This document shows, one piece after another, positions 21,935 to 28,363 of a stretch of 28,363 nt of DNA. Where the stretch lies: assembly GCA_002398405.1 (NCBI GenBank), contig DGYN01000024.1, positions 511 through 28,873 of the forward strand, written 5' to 3'. Positions within the stretch are counted from its first letter, which is position 1; every line of letters starts with the position of its first letter. The notes below the pieces were generated by a model. That model ran no database searches, was not told the origin of the DNA, and saw nothing but the letters and a program-made list of their open reading frames with translations. Source of the stretch: Caulobacteraceae bacterium UBA5005. Lineage in GTDB: Bacteria > Pseudomonadota > Alphaproteobacteria > Caulobacterales > Caulobacteraceae. The position numbers and the translations under genes are program-made.

Positions 21935-22749
21935 TGACGAAGCTCAAAACCTCCCTGGTCGCCACCGCCATCGTCGCCCTCTGCGGGGCGACCGCCTCGG
22001 CCCAGACCGGCAAGCACATCGCCTTCGTCTCCTGCCCGATCCTGCGCAACACCGAGCCGGTGCCCTGCTGGCTCGGCGAACATGCCGGCGAGCTCTATTA
22101 TCTCGGCCCCCAGGGCGACCTGCAGGCGGAATTCTATCCACCCCAGTTCAATCACAAGATGCTGGCCGAAGGGATCGCCACCAACGAACGCTACTGCGGC
22201 GGCATCGTGCTGAAGCAGGCCAAGGCCTCGGTCCTCCCGGACTTCGACGCCACCTGCAACGTCATGCTGCCGGCCATGGGCTACAGCGAGCGCAAGGACC
22301 TGCGCGGTCCCGGACCCTCCGGCCACCGTCCCGCCCCCGGCGAAAAGGCCGCGCCTGAGCCGCCCCGTCCCCGTCCGCCCCAGGTCCAGTACACCGCGCC
22401 CTTCACGCCCAAGGAATTCGTCGCCACCTTCGACGCCGACACCGACCGCATGTGGCGCTCCGCCCAGGGCGCCATGAACGAAGCCCTTCGCTACGCCCGC
22501 GCCGCCAAGGCCAAACAGATCACCGTCACCGGCTACCGCGCCGCCATCAAGCTGGCCGACGGCAAGGACTTCGTGGAGCGCGAGAGCGTCGCCATGAGCC
22601 GCGCCAAGGTCATCGAGGAAGCCATCCGCACCCAGGGCCTGCCCGAAGGCGCCAAGCTCGAGGTCAAATGGGTCACCCGCCCCTCGGCCTCCACCGGCAC
22701 CGAACGCGACGCGGCGGCCCGCAAGGTCGTCATCGCGGTCGCGCCTTAG
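21934..22749 (+). CDS. Exported protein with OmpA-like C-terminal domain, coupled to the di-heme cytochrome
   Basis: A 271-residue precursor with a signal peptide (about 1-23, 'ATASAQ'). The N-terminal half (24-120) has four Cys ('SCPIL', 'PCWLG', 'YCGGI', 'TCNVM') that could form two disulfides. A Pro-rich hinge follows (about 126-150), then a C-terminal domain of OmpA-like shape: 'FVATFDADTDRMW' near 159-171, 'ITVTGYRAAIKLADG', and 'VAMSRAKVIEEAIRTQGLPEGA'. The canonical peptidoglycan-binding ND/R residues are not evident, so cell-wall binding is uncertain. The start overlaps the cytochrome stop. I do not recognise the full-length family. Its last 20 bases overlap the 3' end of the convergent czcA. 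Confidence 0.7.
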   Translation: MTKLKTSLVATAIVALCGATASAQTGKHIAFVSCPILRNTEPVPCWLGEHAGELYYLGPQGDLQAEFYPPQFNHKMLAEGIATNERYCGGIVLKQAKASVLPDFDATCNVMLPAMGYSERKDLRGPGPSGHRPAPGEKAAPEPPRPRPPQVQYTAPFTPKEFVATFDADTDRMWRSAQGAMNEALRYARAAKAKQITVTGYRAAIKLADGKDFVERESVAMSRAKVIEEAIRTQGLPEGAKLEVKWVTRPSASTGTERDAAARKVVIAVAP

Positions 22750-25700
22750 AGTCAGGCGCGCTCGCTTTGCGCGCCGGGTTGGCCAGGCGGTAGAGGGCCG
22801 GAAGGACGATCAACGTCAGGATCGTCGAGGAGATCACGCCGCCGATCACCACGGTCGCCAACGGCCGCTGCACCTCCGCGCCCGCGCCCACATTGAAGGC
22901 CATGGGGATAAAGCCAAGGCTCGCCACCAGGGCCGTCATCAGGACCGCCCGAAGCCGCGTCAGGGCGCCCTCGCGGACCGCCTCGTCGGCCGGCCGTCCC
23001 TCGGCGCGCAGGCTGCGGATAAAGCTCACCATCACCACCCCGTTCAGCACCGCGACGCCTGACAGGGCGATGAACCCAACGCCGGCCGAGATCGACAGCG
23101 GAATGTCCCGGATCAACAGGGCGAAGATTCCGCCGGTGAGCGCCAGGGGCACGCCGGAAAACACGATCGCCGAATCCCGCACCGACCGGAACAGGGCGTA
23201 GAGCAGGCCGAAAATCAGCACCAGGGCGGCGGGCACAACCAGTTGCAGCCGTTGGCCCGCCGAAATCAGTTGCTCGAAGGTCCCGCCGTAACCGATCCAG
23301 TAGCCGGCGGGCAGATCGACCTTGTCCTCCACCGTCCGGCGCGTCTCGCCGATGAAGGAGCCCAGGTCCCGCCCGCGAACATTGGCGCTCACCACCACCC
23401 GCCGCTTGCCGTTCTCGCGGCTGATCTGGTTGGGGCCGGTCTCCAGCGTGATCTGCGCCACGTCCTGCAGCGGCACAAAGCCCCGGGGGCCATCGCCGGG
23501 CAGGGGCACGCGCAGGCGGCCGATCTCGTCCACCCGGCTGCGCACATCCTCAGGCAGGCGAACGACCACGTCGAACCGGCGGTCGCCCTCGAACACCTGC
23601 CCGACCTGCGTCCCGCCAAGCGAGGTCCCGACCAGTTGCTGCACGTCCTCGACGTTGAGACCAAGCCGGGCCAGGGCCGCCCGGTTTGGCGTGATCTGCA
23701 GGACCGGAAGGCCGGTGACCTGTTCGACGCCCACATCCTGCGCACCCTCGATCCGCTCCACCAGCTCGCCGATCTCCTCGCCGATCCGGGCGAGCTCTTC
23801 GCTGTCGTCGCCGAACACCTTGATGGCCACGTCGGCGCGGACCCCCGACAACAGTTCGTTGAACCGCATCTGGATCGGCTGGGTGAACTCGTAGTTGTTG
23901 CCGGGGATCTTTTCGACCGCCTCCTGTATCTCGGCCACCAGCTGCGCCTTGGGCTTGCGGGGATTGGGCCAATCCTCACGGTCCTTCAGCATGACCAGGA
24001 CGTCCGCCACCGACGGCGGCATGGGGTCGGTGGCGATCTCCGCCGTCCCGATCTTTGCGAAGACCCGTTCGACCTCGGGGAAACTCTTGATCCGCGCTTC
24101 CAGCACCGTCTGCATCTGCACCGCCTGGGTCAGGCTCGTTCCAGGGATGCGCAGGGCGTGCAGGGCGATGTCCCCCTCGTCCAGATTGGGGATGAACTCC
24201 GCCCCCATGCGCGTGGCCGCAAAGCTTGACGCCAGCACCAGGACGAGCGCTCCGCCCGCCACCAGCCGCGGAAAGCGCAGGGCCCAGTCCAGCGCCGGCG
24301 CGTACCACCGCCGCGCGCCGCGCATCAGCGGGCTTTCCGTCTCCGCCACCCGGCCGGTCAGGAACAGGGCCACCGCCGCCGGGATGAAGGTCAGCGACAG
24401 GATCAGCGCCGCGGTCAGCGCCAGGACCACCGTCGTCGCCATGGGGTGGAACATCTTCCCCTCCACCCCGGTCAGGGCGAAGATCGGCACATAGACCAGG
24501 GTGATGATCAGCACCCCGAACAGCGATGGCCGGATGACCTCGCTCGTGGAGCTGGCGGTCAGCGCGAACCGCTCCTCCCGGGTAAGCAAGCGTCCCAGAC
24601 TGTGCTGCGCCTCACCGAAACGGCGCAGGCAGTTTTCCACGATGATCACCGCCCCATCGACGATCAGGCCAAAGTCCAGAGCGCCCAGGCTCATCAGGTT
24701 GCCTGACACCTTCGACTGCACCATGCCGGTGATGGTCAGCAGCATGGCGAAGGGGATGATCGCCGCGGTGATCACCGCCGCGCGCATGTTGCCGAGCAAC
24801 AGGAACAGGACGACGATCACCAGCAGCGCCCCTTCCAGGAGGCTCGTCTCCACCGTGCGGATGGTCCGCTCCACCAGGTCGGTCCGGTCGTAGACGGGCG
24901 TGGCGATCACCCCCGGCGGCAGGGCCTTGGCGGCTTCCTCCAGGCGCTCGGCCGCCGCCCGGGCGACCGTGCGGCTGTTCTCCCCCGTCCGCATGATGAC
25001 CGTGCCGAGAACCACCTCCTGGCCATTCTGGGTCGCGGCTCCGGTGCGCAGTTCGCGGCCAAATCCCACGTCGGCGACGTCGGCGATGCGGATCGGCGCG
25101 CCGGCCCGGTTGGTCACGATCACCGAATTCAGGTCGTCGATCCCCGTCACCTGGCCGGGGACGCGCACCAGATACTGCTCCCCATACCGTTCCACATAGC
25201 CCGCCCCGATATTGGCGTTGTTTGCCTCCAGGGCCTCGATCACCTCATTCATGGTGACGCCGTAGGCGGACAGGCGCTCGGGCCTTGGCGTGACGTGGTA
25301 CTGCCGCTCAAAGCCGCCGACGGAATTGACCTCGCTGACCCCCGGCGTGTTGCGCATCTGCGGCCGCAGCACCCAGTCCTGCAGGGTGCGCAGGTCCTCG
25401 GGCGTGTAGGCGCTCCCGTCCGCCTTGCGGGCCCCCGGTCTTGCTTCGACGATATAGAGGAAGATTTCTCCAAGCCCGGTGGCTGCTGGCCCAAGCTCCG
25501 GGGTCAGGCCCTCAGGCAACTGGTTGCGCGCGCCCTGCAGCCGTTCGCCGACCAGCTGGCGGGCGAAATAGATGTCCGTCCCGTCCTTGAAGACCACGGT
25601 CACCTGCGACAGGCCGTAGCGCGAGATGGAGCGGGTGTAGTCCAGCCCCGGAATCCCCGCGATCGCCGTCTCGACCGGAAAGGTCACCCTTTGCTCGGCC

Positions 25701-25879
25701 TCCAGGGGCGAAAAGCCCGGGGCCTCGGTGTTGATCTGCACCTGGACGTTGGTGATGTCCGGGGTCGCGTCGATGGGCAGGCGCTGGAAACTCCACACCC
25801 CCACCGCCGCGGACAGCAGGGTCAGCGCCAGCACGACCCATCGATAGCGGATGGAAAGCGCGATGATCCGTTCGAGCAT
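22730..25879 (-). CDS. czcA: CzcA-type heavy-metal RND efflux pump
   Basis: A 1049-residue proton-driven inner-membrane pump of the HME-RND family, exporting divalent cations such as Co, Zn and Cd through a trimeric tripartite complex. It has an N-terminal helix (about 12-31), the 'PDITNVQVQI' opening of CzcA proteins, two large periplasmic domains and twelve expected helices. The diagnostic transmembrane motif DFGxxxDGAxxxxEN appears at 402-416 with Asp402, Asp408 and Glu415, the positions known to be required for proton and cation transport in Cupriavidus CzcA. This supports the Czc rather than the Cus (Cu/Ag) type. AGGGGAC precedes ATG 25879; czcB ends 13 bases upstream. Confidence 0.92.
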   Translation of the reverse strand: MLERIIALSIRYRWVVLALTLLSAAVGVWSFQRLPIDATPDITNVQVQINTEAPGFSPLEAEQRVTFPVETAIAGIPGLDYTRSISRYGLSQVTVVFKDGTDIYFARQLVGERLQGARNQLPEGLTPELGPAATGLGEIFLYIVEARPGARKADGSAYTPEDLRTLQDWVLRPQMRNTPGVSEVNSVGGFERQYHVTPRPERLSAYGVTMNEVIEALEANNANIGAGYVERYGEQYLVRVPGQVTGIDDLNSVIVTNRAGAPIRIADVADVGFGRELRTGAATQNGQEVVLGTVIMRTGENSRTVARAAAERLEEAAKALPPGVIATPVYDRTDLVERTIRTVETSLLEGALLVIVVLFLLLGNMRAAVITAAIIPFAMLLTITGMVQSKVSGNLMSLGALDFGLIVDGAVIIVENCLRRFGEAQHSLGRLLTREERFALTASSTSEVIRPSLFGVLIITLVYVPIFALTGVEGKMFHPMATTVVLALTAALILSLTFIPAAVALFLTGRVAETESPLMRGARRWYAPALDWALRFPRLVAGGALVLVLASSFAATRMGAEFIPNLDEGDIALHALRIPGTSLTQAVQMQTVLEARIKSFPEVERVFAKIGTAEIATDPMPPSVADVLVMLKDREDWPNPRKPKAQLVAEIQEAVEKIPGNNYEFTQPIQMRFNELLSGVRADVAIKVFGDDSEELARIGEEIGELVERIEGAQDVGVEQVTGLPVLQITPNRAALARLGLNVEDVQQLVGTSLGGTQVGQVFEGDRRFDVVVRLPEDVRSRVDEIGRLRVPLPGDGPRGFVPLQDVAQITLETGPNQISRENGKRRVVVSANVRGRDLGSFIGETRRTVEDKVDLPAGYWIGYGGTFEQLISAGQRLQLVVPAALVLIFGLLYALFRSVRDSAIVFSGVPLALTGGIFALLIRDIPLSISAGVGFIALSGVAVLNGVVMVSFIRSLRAEGRPADEAVREGALTRLRAVLMTALVASLGFIPMAFNVGAGAEVQRPLATVVIGGVISSTILTLIVLPALYRLANPARKASAPDSKARPR

Positions 25880-25892
25880 GACGCCGGGTCCC

Positions 25893-27158
25893 CTAGTGGT
25901 CGTGGCTCGCGCCGGACTTTTCGATGTCCGCGCGGATCAGGAAGGCGCCGTCGGTGACGTATTCGACGCCGGGCTCCAGACCGCCCAGCACCTCGGTCCA
26001 GTCCGGAGTCTGGCGGCCCAGTTCTAGCATCCGGACCTCATAGGTGTTCCCCACCCGCGCGAAGACCACGGTGAAGTCCCTGAACCGCTGCAGAGCCTTG
26101 GTGCGCACCGCCAGCTTCACCGGGCTGGCGGCCACCTGGAACGATCCCTCGACCCCCATCCCGGCCCGGAAGGTCGATGACGATCCCGGCGGCAGGTGGA
26201 CGTGGGCGATCAGGGTCTGGTTGGTGAGGTCGGCGGTCGGCAGGACCGCTTCCACAGGCGCGGTGATCGTGGCGGTGCGCGTCAGGTTGCGCACCTCGAC
26301 CTTCTGTCCCGCCCGGATGCGTTCGGCGTCGCGGGGATAGACGAAGAACTCGGCGTGCAGCTGGTCCGGATCGGCGATGGCGTAGATCGCTGTCTCGCCC
26401 GCCACGTCGCCGACGTTGGCGTTCTTGCGCACAATGACGCCGCTGATCGGCGCGGGAATGGAATAGGTCTGCAGGCTGTGGCTCGACTCGACGCGGGCGA
26501 TCTCCTGGCCGCGCCGCACCCGCTGGCCCAGATTGGCGCTCATGGCCATGATCCGGCCCGGGAACCAGGCGCGGACCTCCCCCTGGCCTTCGGGCGTGAT
26601 CTCCACCCGGCCGGCCATGTCGATCAGCTCGCCCAGGACCACGGGCCCGGCGATCTCGGTCTTGATCCCCCCGGCCGCCGCCGCCTCGGCGGTCATGGTG
26701 GTGCGGCCCTCATAGGACTCATAGGCCCACTGATGGCGCTTGCCGCCCTCCGCAGCGATGACTTTCACATCGAAGGAGTGCGGTTCCTCCACGACTCCGG
26801 CCCCCCTCAGGAAGTCACCCTGGGGGACGAAGGTGAAGCGATCGACCTTGCCCCCCAGGCGGGTCAGCTCGACGGTGAGCTGCACTTCGCGCGGGCTGAC
26901 GGGCTTGTTCTTGCGATAGGCGTAGACGTGGAACTCCGGCGGTATGCCGTCCTCGTAGATGCTCAGCTCCACGGCGAAGTCGCCGTCGCGCAGCATCCGG
27001 CCCCGGTGCGGCCCGCGCTCGAAGTCCGCTTCGGCGGCCTCGTGGCCGGGCTCGTCCTTATGTCCGGTCTCTGCTTTCCGGGCGCCGCAGGCCGTGACGG
27101 CGAGAGCGCCCATAAGGGCGATGAGAGCGAGCCAGGGGCGTTGGGAATGGGATCGCAT
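25893..27158 (-). CDS. czcB: CzcB-type periplasmic adaptor lipoprotein
   Basis: A 421-residue membrane-fusion protein linking CzcA to the outer-membrane channel. The N-terminus is a lipoprotein signal ending 'LAVTACGA', with the lipid-bearing Cys at about residue 24. A His/Glu-rich metal-binding segment ('TGHKDEPGHEAAE') follows, then the CzcB-specific N-terminal beta domain ('HRGRMLRDGDFAVELSIYE' at 51-69). Next are the lipoyl-like halves around 'WFPGRIMAMSANLGQRVRRGQ' and 'IPAPISGVIVRKNANVGD', a beta-barrel and a C-terminal membrane-proximal domain ending in 'SHDH'. The start overlaps the czcC stop by one base-shifted ATGA, indicating coupled translation. Terminal His residues may scavenge cation. 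Confidence 0.92.
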   Translation of the reverse strand: MRSHSQRPWLALIALMGALAVTACGARKAETGHKDEPGHEAAEADFERGPHRGRMLRDGDFAVELSIYEDGIPPEFHVYAYRKNKPVSPREVQLTVELTRLGGKVDRFTFVPQGDFLRGAGVVEEPHSFDVKVIAAEGGKRHQWAYESYEGRTTMTAEAAAAGGIKTEIAGPVVLGELIDMAGRVEITPEGQGEVRAWFPGRIMAMSANLGQRVRRGQEIARVESSHSLQTYSIPAPISGVIVRKNANVGDVAGETAIYAIADPDQLHAEFFVYPRDAERIRAGQKVEVRNLTRTATITAPVEAVLPTADLTNQTLIAHVHLPPGSSSTFRAGMGVEGSFQVAASPVKLAVRTKALQRFRDFTVVFARVGNTYEVRMLELGRQTPDWTEVLGGLEPGVEYVTDGAFLIRADIEKSGASHDH

Positions 27159-28363
27159 CAGCGGCGCTCCTCTAGGGGGGAAAGAATGCCGCGGTGGGCG
27201 GCGGTCAGCCGGTCGCGCTGGGCCTTCAGGCGGTGGTGTTCGGCCAGGGCCTGGATGCGCTGCAGGCGGGCGTCGGCCAGGGCGATTTCCGCCTGGTTGA
27301 CGTCGCTATGTTCGAACCCGCCCCGGGCAAAGCCCTCCAAAACCTGCTCGACGGTCCGGATCGCGTGGGGCAGGACCTCGGCCCTGATCCGTTCGGCCTC
27401 GCCCGCCAGGGCGTTCATCCGGTCGGAGAGGCGGGCAATCTCCCGCTCCCGCTGGACGCGTTCCAGGGCGATTTGCTGTTCGGCGACCGTCCGGCTCGCC
27501 CGGGCCAGATCCACGGCGGGCCGGCTGGCCCGCGACACCCCCAGCGGGATCGAGCCGCCCACCACCAGGGCCAGGTCCGTGTCCTCGGCCAGATAGCGTA
27601 CGCCCGCCCGCACTTTCGGATCAGGCCTCGCCGCCGTTTCCGCCAGTCGAATGTCGGCCATGGCGACATCGCGCTGGGCCTCCAATAGCTCGATATCAGG
27701 GGTCGCGCCGAGGCTCGCGCGGGCCTGCGCATTTACCTCGAAAAAGGTGTCGAGGCTGACGTTGAAGGCGCCGCTCTTGCCGGTCAGCGCCCCGAGGACC
27801 GAGCGCGCCGCCCGCGCCTTTTCCCGCGCCACGTCACGGGCGACATGCGCCTGGGCCGTCAGGGCCTCAGCCCGGGAGCCGGCGAACAGCGGGTCGCGCG
27901 CGCTCGCCACCCGCCGGTCAATCTGTTCCTGGGACCGCAAGGTCGCCACCAGTCTCGCGTCGGCGACCAGCAATTCCGCCTCGGCGATGAGGACCTCGGC
28001 GTAGGCCAGCTGAACATCCTTGAGGAAGTCCAGCCGCAGGATTTCGCCCCGCAGCCGGATCAGCGGCAGTTCAGCCTGCGCCCGCGCGGTCCTCGCCTGC
28101 TGCTTGCCGCCGCGCTCCAGGGTCTTCTCGTAGCTGACCGTGGTTTCAAAGCGGTCCAGCAGATAGGGACCGGTCCCAGCGAAATTCTCGATCTCGGCGC
28201 TAAGCTCGGGATTGGGCCTCAGCGCCGCGCGCCGCACCGCCGCGTCCTCCACGGCCAGGCGGGCCTGGGTGAGGGCCAGATTCGGGTCCACGGCCGCCGC
28301 CGCGGCAAGGGCGTCCTTGAGGGTCAACAGCGGCGCGTTCGCCGCGAGCGCCGGGGCGCCGGC
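27158..28363 (-). CDS. czcC: CzcC-type outer-membrane factor (TolC family), 5' end beyond the window
   Basis: The reading frame is open to the right edge; 401 residues are visible. At the edge 'APALAANAPLLTLKDAL' reads like the end of a signal peptide plus the mature N-terminus, so only the signal start is probably missing. The TTG at 28327 is therefore not the true start. The OEP repeats are seen as 'AVDPNLALTQARL', 'PNPELSAEIENFAGTGPY' and 'EKTLERGGKQQARTARAQ' in the first half, and 'RPDPKVRAGVRYL' in the second. Long Ala/Arg/Glu-rich coiled helices lie between them. The product forms the trimeric exit duct of the pump. Order czcC-czcB-czcA is the standard operon; its promoter lies outside the window. 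Confidence 0.88.
   Translation of the reverse strand, partial: AGAPALAANAPLLTLKDALAAAAAVDPNLALTQARLAVEDAAVRRAALRPNPELSAEIENFAGTGPYLLDRFETTVSYEKTLERGGKQQARTARAQAELPLIRLRGEILRLDFLKDVQLAYAEVLIAEAELLVADARLVATLRSQEQIDRRVASARDPLFAGSRAEALTAQAHVARDVAREKARAARSVLGALTGKSGAFNVSLDTFFEVNAQARASLGATPDIELLEAQRDVAMADIRLAETAARPDPKVRAGVRYLAEDTDLALVVGGSIPLGVSRASRPAVDLARASRTVAEQQIALERVQREREIARLSDRMNALAGEAERIRAEVLPHAIRTVEQVLEGFARGGFEHSDVNQAEIALADARLQRIQALAEHHRLKAQRDRLTAAHRGILSPLEERR

Noticed and set aside
23243..27596. Large plus-strand open frames (328 and 466 codons) opposite czcA, czcB and czcC
   Set aside because: Both are antisense to clearly assigned efflux genes, have no good ribosome-binding site and give no recognisable protein.
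1..28363. Sigma-54 (-24/-12) promoters, CRISPR arrays, tRNA genes and insertion-sequence transposases
   Set aside because: I looked by eye for TGGC-N8-TTGC pairs, regularly spaced repeats, cloverleaf sequences and transposase motifs and saw none convincing. A profile scan would be needed to exclude weak cases.

Overview
The window is very GC-rich, densely packed and without tRNA or rRNA genes. It carries the gene order rnd-like / lptC / lptA / lptB / rpoN / hpf / ptsN, followed by a DUF1150 gene next to an Hsp20 gene. This order is typical of Alphaproteobacteria. The overall style (RNase D directly before lptC, many TonB-dependent-uptake and esterase genes, frequent GTG/TTG starts) suggests Caulobacterales, something like Phenylobacterium or Caulobacter. 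That placement is inference from gene content; no search was run.

Layout. Bases 1-1256 hold the tail of an unrecognised gene and a translationally coupled pair of related four-helix membrane proteins (DUF6644-like). Bases 1313-8456 form the conserved core: an RNase D-type exonuclease, LptC, LptA and LptB (LPS export), a reverse-strand small membrane protein, a spermidine-synthase-like protein, sigma-54, an ExoD-family protein, long-form hibernation factor HPF and EIIA-Ntr (PtsN). A composite inverted-repeat (REP/BIME-like) element starts inside the ptsN stop codon (8456-8563). Bases 8642-13660 are a stress region: DUF1150 and Hsp20 on the minus strand, a secreted pectate-lyase-like protein, a small cytochrome c, then two more Hsp20 genes and two unrecognised small genes. 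The first plus-strand Hsp20 gene has a heat-shock-type promoter and a leader that folds like a ROSE RNA thermometer.

Bases 13738-22749 look like an accessory uptake/catabolism locus: a type-B carboxylesterase, a secreted alpha/beta hydrolase, a CaiB-family CoA-transferase, a TonB-dependent receptor, a di-heme cytochrome of the MauG/cytochrome-c-peroxidase kind and a coupled exported protein with an OmpA-like C-terminus. Its intergenic regions contain four copies of a related AT-rich dyad motif (13738, 16483, 16644, 20160). This suggests one regulator controls the locus. A plausible scheme is receptor import, ester hydrolysis in the periplasm and CoA activation in the cytoplasm; the substrate is unknown.

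Bases 22730-28363 (minus strand) are a CzcC-CzcB-CzcA heavy-metal RND efflux operon. The outer-membrane component runs off the right edge. The czcA 3' end overlaps the 3' end of the convergent OmpA-like gene.
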